Source: Proales similis (lineage: Eukaryota > Rotifera > Eurotatoria > Ploima > Proalidae). From it: a stretch of DNA of 64,000 nucleotides. The notes under the pieces were generated by a model. The model was not told the DNA's origin. It did no database searches and saw nothing but the letters and a program-made list of their open reading frames with translations. Positions within the stretch are counted from its first letter, which is position 1; each line of letters opens with the position of its first letter. Both the position numbers and the translations under genes were made by a program. The stretch is from the NCBI GenBank assembly GCA_019059635.1, contig JAGVRJ010000002.1, forward strand, positions 186,001 through 250,000, written 5' to 3'. Positions 37,129-45,563 of this stretch are shown here, in pieces.

Positions 37129-40100
37129 TCAAAACATTGTTTTATGGACACCGCTTGACTGAGTTTGATGAGCATTCACTGCGCCATTCGAACGATTGTA
37201 GGCGTTTTGAATGCGATTCTGATTTGAGGCAACGTACGCTCTGCCACTGTACTGCCTGTTGTAATGCAGCACTCCGTTTGCTTGAGCGGCCGCTTCACGC
37301 TTGCTCGCTATGTTCTGCAGCAACAATTTGAGCAGAAGCTGCTCGGTCATTTCGGGCGTGATATCCACTCGTGCTGAATGACGCGGCTCGCTCGGCTTGT
37401 TGAATTTACTGCTCATCGGCACGTTGACCTGAACATGCTGGCCGTACATGTTCAAGCCGCTGGTGCTCGGTCTGGCCACATTCGGCCTGGCCAGAGATTG
37501 CGCCGCAGATTTGGTGAATGTAGAGCCGCCGTTGGCCAGGCGCGATTTGGCCCATGTATCCTCCTTCTGCTTGTTCTCCAACGGCTTTTTGAACAGCTCG
37601 CTGGACGCTTGCTCTTCTTTTGCGTTCGATCTCTGCTGAACAAGCTCAATTGAATTGTTGGAGCCACTCTGAAAGCGCTTTGTCTCAGTCGACAGGTTAT
37701 TCACACTTTTGGCCGGAGTCAAAGAGCTGGCAGGCTGCAGAGCACTTTTGCGTCCACTGCTCAAGATGTTGCCCATCGAATCGGACTTGAGCGCTTTGCG
37801 AGGCTGGAACGAGCTGTTCAACTCGTTCGTGTTTTGATCGAATCGATTTTTCACTTCGTTCGATTTGTAGTTGAGCTCTCGATAGTTTATGGCTCCGTCT
37901 TTTGGCTGCTGCCTTGTGACTGTGTCCTGCTGCTGCTGCTGCGGTTGCGATTGTACAGTTTTCTGCATTCGCTCTTGCCTTTCTACCTTTTCTGCGTGTG
38001 CTCCGTTCGTCAAATGTTGTTCGATTGCAGACTTGACCTCGAGCAGCTCTTTCTCGCTCGGCTCTTGATCGCCGCTGATGATGAATTGCAGCGATTTTCC
38101 GTTCGCAGTTTGTATCTCAAATTTGTTCTTTGCCAATTGCTTCAAGCTCGACTGTCGATTGGTGTCGACTTGTTTGGCCGAGCGATTGATTCTCTGCTCT
38201 GCAGCATTTTGAATGTTTCGAATAATCGGCTGCACTGCAGTCGGCGGTCGGCTTTGTTGAATGGCCTGCGGCGCTGGCTGCTTGTGTGCGTCAGGCTTGG
38301 CGTTTTGCTCGAACTGCTCTTGCAGCTTGCGAATCTTTTCCTGCACTAGACTTTCGGGCCTGGTCTTGGATTCGCTCGGCGACGCGGTGCTCTCTGTCGT
38401 CCGCATGGCTAGCTTGGCTTCTTCGGCCTTGGGCGTCACATGAACAGGCCGATCGTTTTGCTTCTTAACTTCGTTTGCTTTCAGCGTTTGCATTTCGCCT
38501 TTGATTTTCTCTATTATCCGCGGATCGTTCAAAATGTATTCTTTGACAATTGTGCCGTCCGCTTGGCGCACCTCGTTCACACAAGCGGCCAGACTTTTGA
38601 GCTGCTCGGCGCCGCTGATCATCAGCTGATTGCCGTTCTCGTCGATCACCTCGTACTCCACCAGCGACATGTCGTAGATCGGCTCTTTTTTCTCCGCTAG
38701 TGGTCAAGTTTAGTTTAGTTTGCAATCAGCAGCGACGGAATATTATCAAAGGAATTTGAAGCTTTCTTTCAGAAGATTCTTAATTCGGATTTTGGCCAAG
38801 TTTAGATTGTGCAGGCAGGCAAAATGCTGGAGAGCGAAGAGTTCGAAAGCGACTCAAACGGGCCAGACCAGATGGACAGCACGTTCTATTTGGAAAGCGA
38901 ATCGCTGGCGCTCAGAGGCAACCAAGACTACGAGTGCCTAATGAGGACCTTCATTCTTCTGCAAGGACAAAGAGCTCAAGCAATCCAGGACCTTGAGAAG
39001 CTGATGGATCTAAAGGAGAAAGCGCTCGCCAACCCGGTCAGTTTTGTGAACGCGCTTCAAGGACATAGCACTGACTCGGACATGGAGGACGCAGTGAGCG
39101 ACATACCAGACCGACAAAGGGTCTATCGTGTGCCCGAAATCGACTGGAACAAGTACTACGAGTGCATAGACCTCGAAGACTTGGAGACACTGAAGAGACA
39201 GGGCAAGAATCGATGCAGAGATAGTGTCTGGCTATCGCCGCGCAACTCGACGCGAATAAAATCCACTTCTACTGATCTGAAGCAGAGCAACAAGACCGGC
39301 GCCGTCCGAACAGTGAGCACAAGCGACGACACCAAAAAGATCGCCAATTACAACAAATCCTGGAGTGCCGAAGAGCAGCGTCGACTCGAGGAGCTTTTGA
39401 TCGAATGTCCTCCGGAAGACAACGAGGCCGCGCGCTGGCGGAAAATAGCCGCCAAACTAGGCACTCGGACTCCTCTTCAGGTGCAGAGTCATTGTCAGAA
39501 ATATTTCATCAAACTTGCCAAGGCCGGTCTGCCAATACCGGGTCGTATGCCAAATTTGAAAACCTACACAAACAAAAAGGGCAGCAGGGGCGGCAAAAGG
39601 AGCGGTCTGAGTCGGGCATTCGAGGCCGGTCTGGGCGAAGGAGCGACTCGTCGCATGGTCGGACGAGGGTCAAGTCTCAATGAAATTAGCTCAATGTGGC
39701 GCACATTCAATCCGCCAATAACAATGAGCGACGAGCTCAACGAAGAGCTCGGCCAGTTCGATAATGCGTGACAAGTGTAAATAAATACAAAAAAAAAAGC
39801 TCAAACCTTGCTCATGAATGCTTTTGACTTCGTTGTCGACCTCGTCTTCCAGCTCGTTGACGAGCTCAGGGCTGCGAATGTGCTCGTCGTCGTCTAGCTG
39901 CCGGCTCTGCAGACTTGACTCTGCGCCTATTCCACTCTCGATTGTATTCAACGAGTCAAACGACTTGGAGATTTGCTTGTCCATTTTTTTCAGCGGACTG
40001 CTCGGCGTGTGGCCTGCTGAAACTACGTGCTGTTCGATTGGCCGAAAAAAGGTCGCATGCCGATCGGCTTGAAGCAACTCGCTAAGTCGATACTGACTGC

Positions 40101-40542
40101 CGGTCTGCTGCTGCTGTCGAACACCGTCTGTTTGGTCGTAATCAATTTGTGAGAAAAGCTGAAGGTTGTAGCCTTGGGCCAGGTTGGTTGCACTTTTCGA
40201 TTTGAAGTTGTTGGCAAATGATGAGATTGTGGGCATCACAGCCGGCGTCTTGGGTGCCGGCAAGCGAAGAGACTCGAATGAAAACATGTTTACATCCATG
40301 CTCTGCTCTTCAGTGAGCTGATCCAAAAGACCTGGGTCCTCGATCACATATTCGCGAATGATTGTGCCGTCTGGCTGCACAGAGTCTCGCACTGAGCTGG
40401 CCAGTTCTTTCCAGCGATCGCCGTACTTCTGCCTGTACAAGTCGGCATCGAACCGCTGCACGTCGTTGTCGGCGAATATCTCGTCGTCGAATACACGGCT
40501 CTGAGTCGCGTTTGCTTTCCATGAATCGATGAAATTGCTCAT
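37129..40542 (-). CDS. Unrecognised glutamine/asparagine-rich protein with duplicated DGTI-EY motif; host of a nested gene
   Basis: Two exons, 40542-39807 and 38696-37129, joined in frame (phase 1) across a 1109-nt intron; 767 aa. Not recognised as a named family. No signal peptide or membrane segment; most of the protein is hydrophilic, Q/N/S/K-rich and probably disordered. Each exon carries one copy of a short motif, LASSVRDSVQPDGTIIREY...DP at residues about 47-72 and LAACVNEVRQADGTIVKEY...NDP at about 280-304. That shared pattern is the only conserved-looking element. The C-terminal quarter has an amphipathic helix (TPEMTEQLLLKLLLQNIAS). The long intron contains a complete gene on the opposite strand (38824-39771). 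The alternative that the two exons are separate genes cannot be excluded, but the shared motif and exact frame support one gene. Confidence 0.65.
38824..39771 (+). CDS. ZZZ3-like SANT/Myb-domain protein (ATAC complex-type), ZZ finger absent
   Basis: Single-exon gene of 315 aa, lying entirely inside the intron of the minus-strand gene. Residues about 178-240 form a SANT/Myb repeat (KSWSAEEQRRLEELL, ARWRKIAAKLGTRT, VQSHCQKYFIKLAKAG). It is followed by the characteristic LPIPGRMPNL, which closely resembles the SANT region of ZZZ3, a histone-reader subunit of the ATAC acetyltransferase complex. The N-terminal part is acidic and includes a heptad-like helix (QAIQDLEKLMDLKEKAL). Human ZZZ3 continues into a ZZ zinc finger; here the protein ends about 75 residues after the SANT domain with no cysteine cluster. 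ATG 38824 is preferred because the frame upstream has no ATG. Confidence 0.8.
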   Translation: MLESEEFESDSNGPDQMDSTFYLESESLALRGNQDYECLMRTFILLQGQRAQAIQDLEKLMDLKEKALANPVSFVNALQGHSTDSDMEDAVSDIPDRQRVYRVPEIDWNKYYECIDLEDLETLKRQGKNRCRDSVWLSPRNSTRIKSTSTDLKQSNKTGAVRTVSTSDDTKKIANYNKSWSAEEQRRLEELLIECPPEDNEAARWRKIAAKLGTRTPLQVQSHCQKYFIKLAKAGLPIPGRMPNLKTYTNKKGSRGGKRSGLSRAFEAGLGEGATRRMVGRGSSLNEISSMWRTFNPPITMSDELNEELGQFDNA

Positions 40543-41057
40543 TGTCGAATGGGTAAGAGCTGAGCCTCTTCTTCAAGGCTGTGTTGGTGAATCGACGGCG
40601 TTGAAAAAGTAAAGACTGTGAGAACAAAGACGGCCAGAGCGAGACAGAGAGCAGTCTAATGTAACTTGGGCTCAAACTATTAGAGCGTAAAGTTTGTCTA
40701 CCACCAACACATCTGGCCTCTAAATGCGTCGCTTAATATTGACCCAAATTGAGAATAATTTTTGGCCGCGTCGGTTCTATTCACGTCAATCGCTCGGGTG
40801 TTGATTTAATTTGTTATTTATTTTCGGTAGACGCACAATTCTTTGCCTTTTGAGAAAACCTGTTCGCAGGACAAGTGTGAGCGTTCGCCGAGTCGATTTA
40901 AAATATGTGCGAAATAATAATTCGGCTGAGTTTGAGTACCGATCGAATCGACGAGTTTCTATCGACGTGGAACCATCAGCGACCGAGCGCGTTCAATACT
41001 CTCGTGCGATAGGACAACAGGCAGCAGCAGCAGAAAGCAGGAGAGGAGCAAAGTAAA
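40543..41057. other. Intergenic, divergent promoter region
   Basis: Lies between the start of the minus-strand gene and TRIQK; no exon supported. A likely shared promoter region of two divergent genes. Confidence 0.4.
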
Positions 41058-41506
41058 ATGGCAAGCCAGGCGTTTCAAAAGCCCACATCACCGATCGATT
41101 CGTACCGCAAGCAATTGGGTAAGCGGGCCAAGTTTTATTCTAACGCATTGAAGTGAGAAGCGGACGTGGCTCGAGCTGGGGGCTCTCGGTCGGCTCGAAG
41201 GTGGCGGTTAATTAAACTTGAATCTGCTCGGCTCATGTTGTCTAATTCGATGCATCAGATTAACTTTTATTCGCCACATTCAGCGTCTCTGCTGTTCTCT
41301 CACCAATTTATTTTCAAGGTAAGCGCGAGAGCCGGCTCATAAAGCAAAAGCACAAATCAGACCGGCTGCAGAAGGAAAAGAAGCAAATCGAAGTTGGCCG
41401 AACTCGCCTATCTGCTCTTGGTCTCGCTCTCGTTCTGACAATTTTATTCGTTCTCTACATCGCTTACAAGCTCCTGGTTCACTCACTTACAGCAGCAGCC
41501 TCATGA
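41058..41506 (+). CDS. TRIQK: Triple QxxK/R motif protein, small ER membrane protein
   Basis: 82-aa protein from two exons, 41058-41118 and 41319-41506 (200-nt intron, phase 1). The N-terminal half has the spaced QxxK/R motifs that name the family (DSYRKQLGKRE, IKQKHKSD, LQKEKKQIEVGR). One C-terminal hydrophobic helix follows (LGLALVLTILFVLYIAYKLL). Length and layout match TRIQK, an endoplasmic-reticulum protein of poorly known function. Its stop codon TGA (41504-41506) overlaps the ATG of the COASY reading frame (41503-41505). Confidence 0.88.
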
Positions 41507-43221
41507 GCGCCAAAGTGACCAGCTCGCTTCTATTGCTTACGCAAGCTTTCAAAGACATTAGACCGAACATTAGAAATTTGCTTAAAGAATCGTTCAATCA
41601 AACCGGACAAAATGTTCTTGTCTATCATTCGGCCGCGTTCGGCGCCAGCAGCTACGAGCTCAGGACGCTGTTCAATCTTTTTTACGCGCACTCGGCCAGA
41701 CTCAATCCGGCCATGAATGTGGCGTGTCTTTTGCACGATTTCCGCACGAAACGCAGACAGCCGATCAGGACAGAGCGCAACTTAAAACTTGAGCTGGTCC
41801 TCACCGACTCGAGCTGCGCAGACCAAGAGCTCATTAATTTGGTTGGGGAGATTCTGCCCGATTATGAGCTTGGCAAACTAAAGATGAAACGAATCGAACT
41901 GGACCAGTCTAGACGTGACCAATGCGACTCGCTTGTGTGCCACTCGGATGACGAAAAGCTCGATCGAGTCAGACAAGGCAAAGTGTACAAGAACACAATA
42001 GTGGCCGGAACGTTCGATAGACTTCACGCCGGCCACAGAGTCATGCTGTCCGAGTGTGCGCTATTGACCAGCAACCAGCTGCTGGTCGGTCTGACCACCG
42101 AAAAGATGCTAACTGGCAAGAAGCTGTTCGAACTCATCGAAGACTACGCGACCAGGCAGGCGAAAGTGGACGAGTTTCTGCGAACGATCGCTCCTTCGCT
42201 CCGAGTCGTGTTCTATCCGATCGAAGATCCGTTCGGACCGTCGATAGTCGAACCAGATTATCAGGTTTGTTGTTCGACTCGTCACAGTTGCCGCCTCCGA
42301 GTGAAATGAAACTTGCTCGCAGTGTTTGGTGGTTAGTCATGAAACGCGCAAAGGCGGCGAGATGGTGAACGAAAAGAGAACAGAACGCCAACTGCCGCCG
42401 CTCGAGGTGCACGAAATCGACTTGATTGAAGAAGATCAGGAGCTCGTGGCTGGCGACGATTTTGAGGGCAAAGTGAGCTCAACAAACGAACGTCGACGCC
42501 TGCTCGGCAAACTGCTTAGGCCACCCTCGAGGCCGTACCAAGCCGGCAAGCCGTACGTGATCGGTCTGACTGGAGGAATTGCCAGCGGCAAGAGTGCCAT
42601 AGTCGACGATCTGCGGCAGTTGGGAGCTGCGACCGTCGACTGTGACAAGCTCGGCCATGAGGCCTACGAAAAGGGCACGGACGCGTACGCAAAAATCCTT
42701 TCAACTTTCGGCCACGATCTGGTCGACGACGAGGGCAGGATTGATCGGAAGAAACTGGGCGCTCGAGTGTTCGCCAACGGAGGCGAGCTGAAACAGCTCA
42801 CTGACATCGTGTGGCCAGAAATCAAGCGGCTTCTAGACGCCAAAGTTAAAAGCTATCACCAACAAGGCTACAAGATAATTGTGGTCGAAGCGGCCGTTCT
42901 AATGGAAGCCAAATGGCACGAGAGCGTCAACGAGGTTTGGGTCTGCTTTGTGCCTGATCAAGAGGTAACACACTCGTCTATTATGGATTCAGTTCAACTG
43001 CCTAGAGAACTAAAACGTTCACTAATGAAATTAAGGCGATCGACAGGGCGACTAGGAGAGATCAGTCGAATTTGGAAAAAGTGAAAAACATCCTGAGCTC
43101 GCAAATGAGCAACAAAGAGCGAATTTCACACGCCAACGTCGTGTTCTGCTCGCTTTGGAAGCGAGAGTCCACTCAGAATCAAGTGAAGCGCGCGTGGGAA
43201 GATTTGCAGACGCGAGTTTAA
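41503..43221 (+). CDS. COASY: Bifunctional coenzyme A synthase (PPAT + dephospho-CoA kinase)
   Basis: Catalyses the last two steps of CoA synthesis: 4'-phosphopantetheine adenylylation, then 3'-phosphorylation of dephospho-CoA. Exons 41503-42264, 42323-42964, 43036-43221; 529 aa. Residues 1-160 match the weakly conserved N-terminal region of animal COASY. The PPAT domain begins with VAGTFDRLHAGHRVML (nucleotide-binding TxxH-type motif) and includes VVSHETRKGG. The dephospho-CoA kinase domain has the P-loop IGLTGGIASGKS, then DCDKLGHEAY, and ends with AWEDLQTRV. The start ATG sits in a 4-nt ATGA overlap with TRIQK; no other in-frame ATG fits the conserved N-terminus. A polypyrimidine tract and CAG acceptors (around 41481-41496) lie just upstream of this ATG. 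Confidence 0.96.
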
Positions 43222-43757
43222 CGATCAACACAAAAAGGCGCAGGGACCAGAGAGAGAAAGAGAGAGAGAGGCTTGCTCTGGTTGTTGAATTCAATAGAAC
43301 CGACTTAACAAGCTCAACGGTGGCTTTTATTTCTGTTTTGGTGCTCTCTCTCTCTGCTTCTTTCTCTCTCTCTCTGCCTATTTAGTAGCTGTTGCTGTTG
43401 TTGTTGTTTGGGGTTAATACATAAACTTGGCCAACTGAGTTGAACGAGAATAAAGCGCAAATCGATTCGACGCCTTATATCTAATTAAAACGGGTCTCAA
43501 ATGACAGCGTTGCATGAAGCCAAGCAAAGCTGACACATGCAAACGTACGGCTCCATCTGAGAATGCATTGAGCGCGCTTCCGAATAAAGCCAACTTGAGT
43601 CAGCAGAAGCAGAGGCGGCCCCAGCAGCAGGGAAGCTTCATAAACAAGGAATTAATTTCCAATCTGATATTGTGTCTGTTTTAGCGTCAGTATCTTGGCG
43701 TTCACGCCTCCTTGCCACTTGCCTATTTACTTGTTCTATTGCACTTTGTGGGCAACA
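43222..43757. other. Intergenic
   Basis: No exon supported. Contains GA (43255-43270) and CT (43346-43378) runs and AATAAA near 43450, which may serve COASY. Confidence 0.4.
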
Positions 43758-45486
43758 ATGAGACTGATCATCATGTTGACGCTTGTGTCCGCTTTGCTCT
43801 ATTCCAGCCAAGGACAGTACACGGCTCTGAATCTGCGCCGCGACATATTCTACAACTACGACTCGAACTCGGCACCGGTCGTCAATTTGTCGGAGCCGCT
43901 GAGCATTTGCGCGGGCCTCTTCATTCTGCAGATTGTCGGCCTTGACGAAAAGAGCCAAGTAAGCGCGTCTATTGCCATATTTTCAGCTGCTGCGTTTAAC
44001 CGACATACTGTCTGTCAGATCATGCAGGCCAACATTCAGCTCTTGTTCATTTGGGTAAACAGGTGCTCGCTCACTTGGTCGTGTATCTAACGACGGTTAA
44101 ATAGAACGATTCGTTTTTGACTTGGAACGAAACCAAGTACGGCAGTGTGGACAAGCTGTTTGTGAAAGCGCATCATATTTGGACACCGGACATAATTGTG
44201 ATGGACTCGGCCGAGGAGAAGATTCCGCGCAGCTATCGCGACAACTACCTGATCATAGTGAACTCGGCCGGACAGGTTCGCTGGCAGTACCAGACAGTGA
44301 CGCGCAGCTTTTGCGCCATCGACATCATCAGCTTCCCGTTCGACACTCAGACTTGCTCGATGATAATTCGCTCGTCGGCGCGCGACATCAGCATGCTCAA
44401 GCTGAAACGGCGAAATCTCAAAGTCAAGTTGAAAGAGGCCATTCGAACCGGTGAGTGCAGCTGCATCTCAGATCTGACCAGATCTAATAGAACGCAATAA
44501 ACCAAGAATGGTTCATAATCAACTCGTCGGTCGAAGAGATTCTAATACCGGCGTTCAAGAACGAGGACTCGATCGAGTTCGCCGCGGTCAAGTTTACTCT
44601 TCACCTCAGACGAGTGGTCACCTACTATTTTCTGAAAATAATATTCCCGTTCAGCATCATTGCTTGCATCACTCTGTTCACATTCTGGCTCGCTCCCGAA
44701 TCTGGTAAAGTTGCCTGACTTTTGTTTTGACGCGCACAATGCATTCTACTTGTCTGGCGAAGGCGAAAAACTCACACTGGACGTGACCATTCTACTCAGC
44801 CTTGTGTTCTACCTTCAAATTATATCCGAGTACATACCCAAAGGCTTTTCCAGAGTGCCCCTTCTCACCCTGTTCACGCTCACCAACTTCTCTCTGGTCT
44901 TCTTCTCCTGCATCATGACCGTGATGGTGCTCAATCTCTACTACCGAATGCCTGTGCAGACATCGCCGGCCGACAGTCAACTCCCCTACATCATGCGTTT
45001 GATTCTGTTCAAATACATTGGCCCCAAGCTCGGCTTCAAATTTGAGTTCAGAAAGGACAATTATAGTCTGGACTCGTTTGGCGCCGAGGAGAGCAAGCTG
45101 ATCGAGCGCCTGCTCAAAAGCACCAACTCTCCCAGAGAAATGGACAACATCGAGCAGCGCAACAAAGCCATGCTGCTCGCCATCAGCGTTCTAAATCAAA
45201 GTCTAGCCGATGAAAACCAACGCAGCGACCGAGTTAAACGCCTCAGAGAGCTGGAGAAGAAAATTTACCTGGAAGAGTGGAAGCAGGCCTCCCTGGTCAT
45301 TGACAGGTACATTCAAGCTCAGTCTTCAGTTTTCTCTTATTCAACCAGCTGCGTTTTAGACTCTTTTTCTTTATATTTCTCATCGGGATGCCCACCACTG
45401 CGATTGTGTTCTTTCGAGTCAACATATTCGAGTATATAAGCTCAGAAAGCAAACCGAACGAGGACATTGCCAATCTAATCTGCTGA
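43758..45486 (+). CDS. Nicotinic-type Cys-loop ligand-gated channel subunit, non-alpha
   Basis: Pentameric ligand-gated ion channel subunit, 483 aa, six exons: 43758-43958, 44019-44054 (only 36 nt), 44105-44450, 44507-44704, 44763-45306, 45360-45486. Signal peptide MRLIIMLTLVSALLYSSQG. The ectodomain includes SFLTWNETKYG, IWTPDIIVMDSAEEK and the 13-residue Cys loop CAIDIISFPFDTQTC. TM1 follows HLRRVVTYYF; TM2 is GEKLTLDVTILLSLVFYLQI, with the GEK start typical of cation-selective nicotinic subunits. TM3 is followed by a long cytoplasmic loop and TM4 (LFFFIFLIGMPTTAIVFF). Loop C (between EWFIINSS and VKFTLHLRR) lacks the vicinal cysteine pair, so it is a non-alpha subunit. AATAAA occurs 7 nt after the stop. 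Confidence 0.93.
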
Positions 45487-45492
45487 GCGACG

Positions 45493-45498
45493 AATAAA
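45493..45498 (+). promoter_or_regulatory. Poly(A) signal of the Cys-loop channel gene
   Basis: AATAAA 7 nt downstream of the TGA at 45486. Cleavage would fall near or past the oppositely oriented signal at 45521-45526. Confidence 0.6.
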
Positions 45499-45520
45499 AG
45501 TCGAAATTTTTAACTGTTTG

Positions 45521-45526
45521 TTTATT
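45521..45526 (-). promoter_or_regulatory. Poly(A) signal of Slo-A
   Basis: AATAAA on the minus strand, 38 nt beyond the Slo-A stop codon. Confidence 0.6.
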
Positions 45527-45563
45527 AATACTCAATTTATGGACAAGAAAGAGAGAAGGCATT

